NCBI GenBank assembly: GCA_017608295.1
Contig: JAFCGF010000008.1
Coordinates: forward strand, 24,097-88,096
Source: Candidatus Woesearchaeota archaeon
Lineage (GTDB): Archaea > Nanoarchaeota > Nanoarchaeia > Woesearchaeales > JAGVZT01
Direction: 5' to 3'
Length of the DNA: 64,000 nucleotides
This document shows positions 49,389-57,188 of this stretch, in pieces; the first letter of the stretch is position 1, and every line of letters starts with the position of its first letter. Below the pieces are notes generated by a model, which had not been told where the DNA came from, searched no databases, and saw only the letters and a list, made by a program, of their open reading frames with translations. A program made the translations under genes and the position numbers.

Positions 49389-50564
49389 ATGAAGCCAATC
49401 CTTCCAGCCAAGCGTACCAAGAATATCTACTATGCCATCAGGGAGCTTGCCGCTTTGGCGGCGAAAGTGCCTGGTGAAGTACAGTATTTCAACATCGGCG
49501 ACCCTATCAAGGCTGGGCCTGAGTTCAGGACACCGCAGCACATGATAGATGCTGTCGCTAAAGCCATGAAAGATGGCAAGAACTCATATCCCCCTTCACT
49601 CGGCATACCTGAGGCGATAGAGTCCATCAGCCGCGATGCAGAGGCAAAGGGCATCACGCGCATACGGAATATCATCACAACTACTGGGGCTTCTGAGGCG
49701 ATTGAGATGGCCCTCACAGCATTGGTCAATCCCGGAGAGAATGTCCTCATGCCTTTACCAGGCTATCCTTTGTATCCTGCGGTGATGCACAAGATTGACG
49801 GTAAGATAAAACCATACTATCTCGATGAGGAGAACGGGTGGCAGCCTGACATCAGCGAGATGGAGAAGAACGTGGACGACAAGACCCGCGCTATTGTCCT
49901 GATAAATCCAAACAATCCCACTGGAAGCGTCGCAGAGAAGAAGACGCTGAAGGCTTTGCTGAATTTCGCAGGCCAGCACAACCTCATCGTATTCAGCGAT
50001 GAGATCTACGATAAGATGGTGTACACTGGGGTTAAGCACACTGCCTTAGGCTCGATTGAGACTGAGGTTCCTGTTGTAACATTCAATGGCCTTGCGAAGA
50101 ATTACCTTGCCCCTGGCTGGCGCGTCGGGTGGTACATAATCTCAGGAGATGACGAGGTTATCGGAGAGTATGACGGCGCTGTGAGCAAATTGGCGCGTGC
50201 GCGCCTATGCTGTAACCACCCTATGCAGTGGGCAGTGCCTGCAGCTCTTGAAGGTCCGCAGGAGCACCTGAAGGATACGATAAAGAAGCTCGAGGAACGC
50301 GCAGCATACGTCCAGAAGCGCTGCGATGAAATTGACGGACTCAGCCTCACTGCACCAAAGGGCGCCTTCTACGCCTTCCCGACTGTTTCTGTCGATGATG
50401 ACGAAAAGTTTGTCAAGGACTTCCTCTACAAGGAATCTGCTCTTGTGGTACATGGGAGCGGGTTTGGCCAAAGGAAAGGAACGAGCCACATGAGAATCGT
50501 CTTCCTTCCAGCAATAGACCAGCTCGAAGAGCTCTTCGACAAGTTGGAGAAGAGGCTTAGTTAG
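49389..50564 (+). CDS. class I/II aminotransferase (Ala/Asp type)
   Basis: The 391-residue PLP enzyme has INPNNPTGS (substrate and PLP ring region), FSDEIYDKMVY, and FNGLAKNYLAPGWRVGW with the Schiff-base Lys (about residue 232). The C-terminal arginine is in SHMRIVFLP. It fits the AlaA/AspC-like subgroup of aminotransferases, probably alanine-pyruvate or aspartate-oxoglutarate. A TTG at 49380 is an alternative start, but the ATG at 49389 has a TATA-like AAGATTTATC about 30 nt upstream. Confidence 0.85.
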   Translation: MKPILPAKRTKNIYYAIRELAALAAKVPGEVQYFNIGDPIKAGPEFRTPQHMIDAVAKAMKDGKNSYPPSLGIPEAIESISRDAEAKGITRIRNIITTTGASEAIEMALTALVNPGENVLMPLPGYPLYPAVMHKIDGKIKPYYLDEENGWQPDISEMEKNVDDKTRAIVLINPNNPTGSVAEKKTLKALLNFAGQHNLIVFSDEIYDKMVYTGVKHTALGSIETEVPVVTFNGLAKNYLAPGWRVGWYIISGDDEVIGEYDGAVSKLARARLCCNHPMQWAVPAALEGPQEHLKDTIKKLEERAAYVQKRCDEIDGLSLTAPKGAFYAFPTVSVDDDEKFVKDFLYKESALVVHGSGFGQRKGTSHMRIVFLPAIDQLEELFDKLEKRLS

Positions 50565-51029
50565 TCACTCAGCCAGTTTCCTCTCAATCTCCTGCCTAAG
50601 CTTCCTAATGTGCAGTTCGAATTCCAGCTCGAACTGCTTCCAATCGCCATAAGTGAGGAGCTGCCCCCTGTAATTGATGACGTTTCTCTTAAGCCGGATA
50701 GTCTCCAGGAATTCCCAGTTCAAATCAAGCTCAGGATGCCTAAAGCAGAGGACAGCGTTCTTGCACTGGTGCCTCTCAGCTTCAACCATGTCAAACAGAA
50801 GGAATGCTTCAATCAATCCCCGCACAGATTCATAATAATCACGAAACACAAAGGTCCAGTCAGTGCTATCTTTCCCAATGGACTTTGCCTTGTCTTTAAT
50901 GAATGCAAGGCCAGCATCAGCGACTGCTTTCAATGATGTGATGAGTTCAATATCAACTTCGTTTTTTTCCCTAATAAACCTAGACGCAAGGCATTTCCCA
51001 TAAACATCTTCAAGGGTCTCAACATTCAT
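50565..51029 (-). CDS. HEPN-domain toxin (module 3)
   Basis: The 154-residue helical protein has HEPN segments (SLKAVADAGLAFIKDKAKSIG, FRDYYESVRGLIEAFLLFDMVEAERHQC) and a C-terminal motif IRLKRNVINYRGQLLTYG. The R-N-x3-Y form again lacks the HEPN catalytic His. It closely resembles the HEPN protein of module 1 around that motif. It overlaps the HTH-MNT gene by 4 nt. It is convergent with the aminotransferase gene (no gap). Confidence 0.75.
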   Translation of the reverse strand: MNVETLEDVYGKCLASRFIREKNEVDIELITSLKAVADAGLAFIKDKAKSIGKDSTDWTFVFRDYYESVRGLIEAFLLFDMVEAERHQCKNAVLCFRHPELDLNWEFLETIRLKRNVINYRGQLLTYGDWKQFELEFELHIRKLRQEIERKLAE

Positions 51030-51574
51030 ATAACGACCTCGGCGAAATCCCCGAGGTTCCCCTTGACAAGATAGCCATTGACAACGTTCTTCATTAGGGC
51101 GCTCTTCACGTCCTGGATCTCCTTCCTACTTCCGAATTCGTGCAGCTCGATATCGAGCTTGAGCCCATATTTTCTCTTGTCCAGGTCTTTGGCATCGCCG
51201 AGGACAAACAGGTCAACATCAGAGTCACTATACCAGTCCCCACGAGCGACACTCCCGAATACAATGGCTACCTTGATGCTCTCGGATTTCATGATGTCAG
51301 CTATCAACCCGCTTTCATATAGCTTGTTGAGGAAAAACTGCCTTTTTTTCGCCTTGTACACAGGATTATCCGGGCCAGCCGTAAAGTAAGGGAATCTCCC
51401 CTTTTTCTTGACCCTCTTGAGCAAGCCTTCCTGAGAATACTTCTTCAGCCATTTGTTCAGGGCTGCCCTGCTCATGCCAGTCTCCTCGAGCAGTTCTACA
51501 AAATGCCAGTGTCCCAGGGGACTGCCTCCAAGAATCACCCACAGAAAATCCTCTTCCTTGCTTGGACTGCCCAC
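51026..51574 (-). CDS. HTH-MNT nucleotidyltransferase antitoxin (module 3)
   Basis: The 182-residue protein starts with a winged helix (WVILGGSPLGHWHFVELLEETGMSRAALNKWLKKYSQEGLLKRVKKKGRFPYF). The MNT motif is VFGSVARGDWYSDSDVDLFVLG (G-S-x10-D-x-D). It is closely related to module 1 (both have KGxxPYY/F and RGDWYxDSDxD). A GTG at 51574 starts immediately after the palindromic operator, with a TATA-like element in the operator, so the transcript is leaderless. Confidence 0.8.
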   Translation of the reverse strand: MGSPSKEEDFLWVILGGSPLGHWHFVELLEETGMSRAALNKWLKKYSQEGLLKRVKKKGRFPYFTAGPDNPVYKAKKRQFFLNKLYESGLIADIMKSESIKVAIVFGSVARGDWYSDSDVDLFVLGDAKDLDKRKYGLKLDIELHEFGSRKEIQDVKSALMKNVVNGYLVKGNLGDFAEVVI

Positions 51575-51601
51575 AAATAGTCTATCTCAGATAAACTATT
51601 T
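51575..51601. promoter_or_regulatory. 27-bp palindromic operator of MNT/HEPN module 3
   Basis: Arms AAATAGTCTATCT (51575-51587) and AGATAAACTATTT (51589-51601) match as inverted repeats at 12 of 13 positions around one central base. The element starts directly at the GTG start codon of the HTH-MNT gene and contains the TATA-like TTAAATAGT at its distal end. A dimeric HTH protein bound there would block transcription. Confidence 0.65.
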
Positions 51602-51611
51602 AATGATTTGG

Positions 51612-51899
51612 TTAATCCACAGTGAAGAGCTCAGAATCTCCGCCAACATCAAAGAGGCTTATTCTCGCCCCTGCATCGAGCCAGCCGTGGGCATAGCTCA
51701 CAGCTGCCAATGCCTCTGCGATGAGTCCTTTCTCCTTGAAGTGCTGGGCATCACCATAATAGCGCTGGGCCATGTCGAGGAAATCTGCTGCCTGGGCGTG
51801 CTTCTCTGTGCCTTCGGCATGAGGAATCTTCACCTTCTCGAGAGCTCTGCCTGTCAGCTCAAGATAGCGCTCATAGACCTCTTCAGGAGTGCGTGGCAT
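51612..51899 (-). CDS. DUF357 archaeal protein
   Basis: The 95-residue helical protein matches archaeal DUF357: EEVYERYLELTGRALEKVKI, FLDMAQRYYGDAQHFKEKGLIAEALAAVSYAHGWLDAGARI, and a short tail. The YYxDA-x2-F...G...A-A-x-x-YAxGWLDAG pattern is diagnostic. The family has no assigned function. It starts 8 nt after the stop of the Lon-like protease gene on the same strand, so the two are probably one operon. Confidence 0.85.
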   Translation of the reverse strand: MPRTPEEVYERYLELTGRALEKVKIPHAEGTEKHAQAADFLDMAQRYYGDAQHFKEKGLIAEALAAVSYAHGWLDAGARISLFDVGGDSELFTVD

Positions 51900-51906
51900 C
51901 GTCTAG

Positions 51907-54555
51907 CTATTTGCAGCCGCCGCAGTCGCTGCTGCACTCCGGCATATCCTGGGGAGCGGTTTCTTCAGGCTTGGTCTTCTTCTTTGCCTTCTGGTAGAAG
52001 GCATTCACAGTCTCCATCGCGTCTCCGAAGATTGTGCCGGGAGTATGGATATCGCCGACCTGTTTCGCGCCGTCCTTGTCAGCCCCAGTGAGCCAGTGCG
52101 CAGCCTGCTTCACGTGGTCGACAGGGTAGATGTGGAACTTGCCCTGCTCTACATACTCAATGACAGTCGGGTGCAATTGCAGTCCCTGCGCGTTGCACGC
52201 CGGGATGACAACACCACAATCATCGTACTTGTCCAGCAGTCCCATCTCCATGCAGGTCCAGAAATGCCCTTCGATCTTCCAGTTCTCGCCACCGATGGCG
52301 CGGATAGAGCCATCAAGCATCTGAGCCCCGGTCATCGCCCTCCTCTGAAGTATTGGGGTATCCGACAAAGCAGATAATGCAGTCACTGTCGAGACGCCTG
52401 AGGCGCTGTTGCCGTCGAGTTTACCATAGCTCTCCTCGAGCAGCAAGTCAAGGCTGAAGGGGATAGAAAACTCCTGAGCGAATTCGCTCTTGAGGTAGGC
52501 CATCATCTGGCCGAAGCCGAGGTTATAGGTCTCCAAACCCATCTTCACATTCCCTAGGATGTTCACGCCGCCCACAGGCGGACCCATGGAAAGCGATGCA
52601 GCGACGACACTAGGAATACCAAATGGCAGGTCGTACGCCTGCAGCACAGCCAGGCCGCTGGCGTGGCCAACAACCTCTGCCTCCAAATCAACATGCTTGA
52701 GGCCCTTCTTGATGTACTTGCGGTACATGTCCTCGAAGATGCCCTGCTCGAAGCGGCGCTTGTCGAGCGCGCTCTGAACATGCTTCCCTGAAATTTTGCT
52801 CGCCTTTTCCAGCCTCGCCTCAAGGTCCGCCTCAATAAGCACAGAGGTCAGGCCTTCTGTACCGAACGTAAGCGCGATCTCCTCCTGGTCACCCGCAGAT
52901 CTGCGGAGTGTACCAAGGGCCAGGTCGATGGCCTCTGCATCTGCAGCCATGAGATCATTGTTCTGGCACACTGTCGAGATGAATCCGACCAGGTCCTGGA
53001 GCGGGACATCATCTCCGTCAGCGGTGTGCTGGAAGGTCGCGATGCCCTTGAAATTCCTCTTCAGCCATGCAGAGTCCAACGCAAATTGGCCAGTCCTGAG
53101 ATAAGCGTCATAGGCCTCTGAGCCGAGCATGACGAACTTCACGTCTTTGAGGTCAAACTCGTCCATCTCCAGCTCATCGACATCCATGAGATACATTCCT
53201 GCCGGGGGGTTTTTCACGGCGACTTTACGCGTCTCTATCGCGCGCTTGAGAACCTCCCACACTCCAGGCTGCTGGATTGCCCGCTCAAAGTGAAATACAT
53301 AATAACATGGTCCAGCGGCTGCCGCCTTCGCCAATGAGCCTGCTTTCAGGTCGTCGATGCCGATATCGCGGCCGCCACCGCCGAGACCCATACCATACGG
53401 GACTGCCTGCTTGCCGAAAACATTTTCATAGGTGGGATCGTCCTCGACAATGATGAGCGGAACCCCAGTTGTAGTTGTGGAGTGGTCCACAGCGACTTTT
53501 GTCTTCAGGGCTGAGAGAACCTCGTCAACAGGGTCAGGCCCCTGGGGAGCGCCCATGCCCAAAGATAGTCCACCGAGACTCATGACCGCCTGCTGCGTTT
53601 GGTCTCCGAATTCGCTCTCAGGAAGGAACACATCGATATTCTCGAGGATATGCTTCTGTGCCTTGGAGAAGTACAATACTGTATCCAGGCCCTCATACTT
53701 CTTGATAATCTCACCAAAGGCAGCCTGTATCTTGAGCTCGGCAACCCTCTTGAATAGTGTCTTCTTCTGCGGAATGAACTGTGCGTCGAGAGCATCGAAA
53801 TCACTAGCGAGCTGCAGCTGGAGGGCATTGATGCTTTCAGCTTGCTCCGTGACATGATCGTCAATGAGCTGCTGGTCATTGGCAGGGGTTTCACCCTCAG
53901 CCACCCCCTCCTTCAATTTCGCAACAAGCTTTTGGCCCTCGGGACTCTCTGCCAAGACAGGCATAGGTCCCTGAGTCGTCATCTCAATGCCCTTGGCCTT
54001 GAACATGCCAATATACTGGTCCTGCAGGGTCAACATGGAGGTCGTGTACTGCTGCTGGAGTTGAAGGTACTGTAGGTCTGTGAGAATACCAGGAATATCA
54101 GTCTTCAGGGACTTGAGCATAGTGTCTATGTCGTCGACGAACAGCTTACCCTCTCCCTGGCCGAATGTGAGCGTCTCGACAGCCTTTCCAAGCTCATCGA
54201 GATTCCACGCCCAGACATAGTCCTTCGGCTCGGGCTCTTTGCTCATCTCACTCTTAAGGATGAGTTCCTTGACAGTCTTCTCCTGACCTGCAGACATGCC
54301 GCTCACCCAGATGTTGTAATTCTGATGGTCTATCCCAAGGGCGCGTTCGATAGTCTGCCTCGCCTTGGGATGGCCTAGTGTGCCGAGGAAAGGCGTGACA
54401 TCTTCTGTGCTTTTAATATCAAGCTCGTTCAGCTCTGCAAGGGAGCTGCGCCTGCACTCTTCAGGTGTGAGCTCATGCAGAATTCCGTCGAGGGATTTTT
54501 CCTCAGCAGTGCCTTTTGTAGTTTTAGATTTCTTCTTGGGGGAATCTTTTGCCAT
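51907..54555 (-). CDS. Lon-like protease with AAA_32 domain
   Basis: The 882-residue protein has an N-terminal AAA_32-type region. NYNIWVSGMSAGQEKTVKEL has a degenerate P-loop, and DYVWAWNLDE and TFGQGEGKLFVDD are family hallmarks. A helical central part with coiled coil follows, then a C-terminal Lon S16 peptidase. The catalytic Ser717 (DGNSAS) and Lys760 (GGENWKIEG) are 43 residues apart, as in E. coli Lon (679/722). AAA_32 proteins lack a normal ATPase site, so cleavage may be ATP-independent. The C-terminus has two CxxC-like clusters (CSSDCGGC). TTG at 54561 is an alternative start; GGTG before the ATG at 54555 is preferred. Confidence 0.82.
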   Translation of the reverse strand: MAKDSPKKKSKTTKGTAEEKSLDGILHELTPEECRRSSLAELNELDIKSTEDVTPFLGTLGHPKARQTIERALGIDHQNYNIWVSGMSAGQEKTVKELILKSEMSKEPEPKDYVWAWNLDELGKAVETLTFGQGEGKLFVDDIDTMLKSLKTDIPGILTDLQYLQLQQQYTTSMLTLQDQYIGMFKAKGIEMTTQGPMPVLAESPEGQKLVAKLKEGVAEGETPANDQQLIDDHVTEQAESINALQLQLASDFDALDAQFIPQKKTLFKRVAELKIQAAFGEIIKKYEGLDTVLYFSKAQKHILENIDVFLPESEFGDQTQQAVMSLGGLSLGMGAPQGPDPVDEVLSALKTKVAVDHSTTTTGVPLIIVEDDPTYENVFGKQAVPYGMGLGGGGRDIGIDDLKAGSLAKAAAAGPCYYVFHFERAIQQPGVWEVLKRAIETRKVAVKNPPAGMYLMDVDELEMDEFDLKDVKFVMLGSEAYDAYLRTGQFALDSAWLKRNFKGIATFQHTADGDDVPLQDLVGFISTVCQNNDLMAADAEAIDLALGTLRRSAGDQEEIALTFGTEGLTSVLIEADLEARLEKASKISGKHVQSALDKRRFEQGIFEDMYRKYIKKGLKHVDLEAEVVGHASGLAVLQAYDLPFGIPSVVAASLSMGPPVGGVNILGNVKMGLETYNLGFGQMMAYLKSEFAQEFSIPFSLDLLLEESYGKLDGNSASGVSTVTALSALSDTPILQRRAMTGAQMLDGSIRAIGGENWKIEGHFWTCMEMGLLDKYDDCGVVIPACNAQGLQLHPTVIEYVEQGKFHIYPVDHVKQAAHWLTGADKDGAKQVGDIHTPGTIFGDAMETVNAFYQKAKKKTKPEETAPQDMPECSSDCGGCK

Positions 54556-54690
54556 ATACAATCACCACTTAAAAGGAGAAAAAAGACAGGTAGTTTATAA
54601 AGCTTTCCACCAATAATATGGAATATAATCCCATTAAAAACAATTCATCCCAGCGAAATGTTTAATAAGCCGTATTCCGTGGAGGATAGC

Positions 54691-55056
54691 ATGGGCTTAC
54701 TTGACGCTTTCAAGCGAAAAAAAAGCAGTGATGATGACCTTCTCAATCCAGGGCTAAGCCAGCCCACAGGCCTCGATTTGGGGCCATTGCCGAATGCAGG
54801 GCCGCCGGGCACACCGGGAACAGACCCAGGAGTGGGAGACATCGGCGGCTTCAGCTCTCCAGGGCAACCCAGTGCGTTCCAGGACAACCAGCAGCATCAG
54901 CAGAGCCAGCAAAGCCAGCAGGTTGATTTAGTCTCGCAGAAACTCGATATCATCACAGGGAAATTAGATATCATCAAGAACTGCCTTGATAACCTGAACC
55001 AACGCCTCTCCACAATAGAGCAGATGGCGAACGACGGCAAGAAAGGGCGCTGGTAG
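54691..55056 (+). CDS. Gly/Pro/Gln-rich protein with C-terminal coiled coil
   Basis: The 121-residue protein begins GLLDAFKRKKSSDDD, then a Gly/Pro-rich low-complexity region, a glutamine-rich stretch (QQHQQSQQSQQ), and a heptad-containing helix LVSQKLDIITGKLDIIKNCLDNLNQRLSTIEQM. A membrane-associated or scaffold role is possible. TATA-like TGTTTAATAA lies about 25-30 nt before the ATG at 54691, which selects this start over 54658. It is divergent from the Lon-like gene. No family recognised. Confidence 0.55.
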   Translation: MGLLDAFKRKKSSDDDLLNPGLSQPTGLDLGPLPNAGPPGTPGTDPGVGDIGGFSSPGQPSAFQDNQQHQQSQQSQQVDLVSQKLDIITGKLDIIKNCLDNLNQRLSTIEQMANDGKKGRW

Positions 55057-55058
55057 AA

Positions 55059-56039
55059 CTATTCGGGCTTAGGATACATCCCAGGCCTCATGAAGACCTT
55101 CTCTATCTTCACTGCTATGCCCTGGTCTGAAAGCATCTCTCCAGTGGTGCATCGCGCCGTGCCGTAGGCGATGAGCTCATCCTTCAAGGTGAGCAGCGCG
55201 ACTTTATCAATAGCCATAATCTGTGAATCAATAGCTGCGATTCCCGGCTTATAGAGCTGGGCTCCGTGGCAGACGGCGTCGACTGCGCTGTCACACACCC
55301 ACACCTTGGGGAGATGCTGGACTGCGTTCTCAATCGGCTGAATATACTTTCTGAGCATAGTCTCGTTTCCTTCTTCATGGTAATAGTGGAAGGCGTCAGT
55401 GAGGTCCTGCAATGTGACCAATGTTACTTCTGTGAATGGGCCGACTCTCGTCCGTCTCAGGTCTGACATGTGGGCACCGCATCCCAGATCCTTTCCTATG
55501 TCATGGCAGAGCTTTCGGATGTAGGTGCCTGCCTCTGTTCCCACTGTGAAGAGCACATCCCGCTCTATAATCTCCATGATGTCAAGATAATACACAGTCC
55601 TCTTTCTCAGCTGGCGCTTGACCGCACTTCTCACTGGGGGCATCTGGCTTATTCTGCCGAGGAAGGACTTGCATGCCTTTCTGATGTCTTCTTCTTCAAC
55701 ATCCCCGTGGAGATGCATCACAGCGACGTATTCCTTTCCTGCAGGCAAGAGGAGCTGGACGATTCTTGTTGCCCTTCCAACCGCGACCGGGAGCAATCCG
55801 GTGACTGCAGGGTCTAATGTTCCTGAATGGCCTGACTTGCTCACCTTGAGGATTTTCTTCACGTGGTCGGAAACTTGATGGCTTGTCGGCCCTGGAGGCT
55901 TGTCGATGTTGACAATCCCGTAGTCAATGAGCTCTACCATAGGGCGCTCTGCGGGGTTGCAGCCGAAATCTGGATTCGTCTCTATTTCGAGCTTCACGAG
56001 CTTTTCCCGCTTTATTTTCTCCCAGGGAAGCTTTGACAT
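55059..56039 (-). CDS. cbf5: archaeal Cbf5 (H/ACA pseudouridine synthase)
   Basis: The 326-residue protein has the TruB/Cbf5 catalytic motif GHSGTLDPAVTG (Asp76), KPPGPTSHQVSDHVKKI, YVAVMHLHGDV, TEAGTYIRKLCHDIG, and a C-terminal PUA domain (VWVCDSAVDAVCHGAQLYKPGI... KDELIAYGTARCTTGEMLS). It is the catalytic subunit of archaeal H/ACA RNPs for rRNA pseudouridylation and can modify tRNA U55. The start at 56039 (MSKLPWEKIKREKL) is the usual archaeal N-terminus; the ATG at 56057 adds six residues. Confidence 0.95.
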   Translation of the reverse strand: MSKLPWEKIKREKLVKLEIETNPDFGCNPAERPMVELIDYGIVNIDKPPGPTSHQVSDHVKKILKVSKSGHSGTLDPAVTGLLPVAVGRATRIVQLLLPAGKEYVAVMHLHGDVEEEDIRKACKSFLGRISQMPPVRSAVKRQLRKRTVYYLDIMEIIERDVLFTVGTEAGTYIRKLCHDIGKDLGCGAHMSDLRRTRVGPFTEVTLVTLQDLTDAFHYYHEEGNETMLRKYIQPIENAVQHLPKVWVCDSAVDAVCHGAQLYKPGIAAIDSQIMAIDKVALLTLKDELIAYGTARCTTGEMLSDQGIAVKIEKVFMRPGMYPKPE

Positions 56040-56120
56040 GCTGAACAGGTAATCCAAGGGAGTTTAATAACATTTTTATTAGGATTGCGACTCCCCGAGA
56101 GTACTCATAGAGGAAAAGCT

Positions 56121-56369
56121 ATGGACAAAGAGAAGAAAGACGAGATATGGGACAATCTCAGCCTTGAAGACCATGTGATTGTGGAATATGACAATGGTTT
56201 TCTCCGCAAGAAGCCCACGAAAATTGAGGGCAGCCTGTGGGGAATGGATGTGAGAAACCTCTGGATCCGACCTGAAGGCAAGACCAGATTCAGGGTGGTT
56301 CCATGCTACACCATCATGAGGCTGAAGAACGGCACCACTGGCTATGATACAGGTGAATTGCATGAGTAA
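56121..56369 (+). CDS. small tandem paralogue 1 of 4
   Basis: The 82-residue protein has LSLEDHVIVEYDNGFLRKKPTKIEGSLWGMDVRNLWIRPEGK and YTIMRLKNGTTGYDTGELHE. Predicted strands in the first half and the final RLKN-[LG]-x-T-x-YD-[ST]-GE-[AL]-HE signature are shared by the next three genes. The all-beta pattern suggests a small barrel (SH3/Sm-like). AGAGG about 7-9 nt upstream fits ATG 56121 rather than the upstream frame. The next gene starts inside its last codons. Confidence 0.6.
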   Translation: MDKEKKDEIWDNLSLEDHVIVEYDNGFLRKKPTKIEGSLWGMDVRNLWIRPEGKTRFRVVPCYTIMRLKNGTTGYDTGELHE

Positions 56370-56607
56370 GGACAAGCCGAAGTGGTGGAAGCACATGCAC
56401 CTCGATGACAGGGTCATTATCGAGTATAACAAAGGAATCTTCCGCGGAAAGCCCACAATAATGGAAGGGACGGTGTACGGAATCAACAAGTACCACCTTA
56501 GGATTATACCTGAAGGGAGATACTCCTGGGAAAATATTTCTTATGATTCCATGTGCAGGCTCAAGAACCTCGATACTGACTACGATTCAGGTGAAGCGCA
56601 TGAGTGA
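56362..56607 (+). CDS. small tandem paralogue 2 of 4
   Basis: The 81-residue protein has KPKWWKHMHLDDRVIIEYNKGIFRGKPTIMEGTVYGINKYHLRIIPEGR and ends CRLKNLDTDYDSGEAHE. It starts with ATG inside the final codons of the preceding gene (8-nt overlap) and overlaps the next in the same way, so the four are translated as one coupled unit. It differs from copy 1 by a WWKHMHLDDR start shared with copies 3 and 4. Function unknown. Confidence 0.6.
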   Translation: MSKDKPKWWKHMHLDDRVIIEYNKGIFRGKPTIMEGTVYGINKYHLRIIPEGRYSWENISYDSMCRLKNLDTDYDSGEAHE

Positions 56608-56878
56608 TGAAGAGCAGCCTGAATGGTCGAGGCACATGCACATTAATGATAGGGTCATCATAGAATATGAAACATACCGGGATATCGGCAATCTGAGAGG
56701 AGGGCCTAAGATATTTGAGGGTAGAGTACATGAAATCAGGCAAGAGTGCATCTTCCTCGACCTTGACAATCCCACCTTGGTGGAATCTATGAATCCCTAC
56801 TTCGGAATCCGATACGAGAGAATTCTCAGATTGAAGAATCTCGATACCAACTATGATTCTGGTGAAGCGCATGAGTGA
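56600..56878 (+). CDS. small tandem paralogue 3 of 4
   Basis: The 92-residue protein is the longest of the first three: SDEEQPEWSRHMHINDRVIIEYET, RGGPKIFEGRVHEIRQECIFLD, a longer loop (DNPTLVESMNPYF), and LRLKNLDTNYDSGEAHE. It starts at GCGCATGAGTGATG, where the stop of copy 2 and the ATG overlap by 8 nt. Confidence 0.58.
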   Translation: MSDEEQPEWSRHMHINDRVIIEYETYRDIGNLRGGPKIFEGRVHEIRQECIFLDLDNPTLVESMNPYFGIRYERILRLKNLDTNYDSGEAHE

Positions 56879-57146
56879 TGAAGAGGAAAAGCAGGAATGG
56901 TGGAAGGAAATCCACATTGATGACTGCGTGATTATCGAATGCGAACGCCGTTTCAGTAAAAAGGTAAAAATCATCGAAGGAAGGGTTAACCATATTGACA
57001 CAAAGAAATTAGGTGTCCAGAAAGAGGGAATGGGCTGGTTCAGGAGAGAGATATTAGAGGATTACACTGAGATTCCTTATCGCATCATCACGCGGGTGAA
57101 GAACCTCGAGACTGGCTACGACTCTAGTGATGATTGTGAGTGTTGA
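56871..57146 (+). CDS. small tandem paralogue 4 of 4
   Basis: The 91-residue protein has SDEEEKQEWWKEIHIDDCVIIECERRF, KIIEGRVNHIDTKKLGVQKEGMG, and ends ITRVKNLETGYDSSDDCEC. The terminal SGEAHE of the other copies is replaced by SSDDCEC, and two cysteines are unique. Its ATG overlaps the stop of copy 3 by 8 nt. It is the last of the coupled set. Confidence 0.55.
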   Translation: MSDEEEKQEWWKEIHIDDCVIIECERRFSKKVKIIEGRVNHIDTKKLGVQKEGMGWFRREILEDYTEIPYRIITRVKNLETGYDSSDDCEC

Positions 57147-57188
57147 ATTGTTCCAGATAAACAATACGCTTAACGGTCCAGCAGCACA

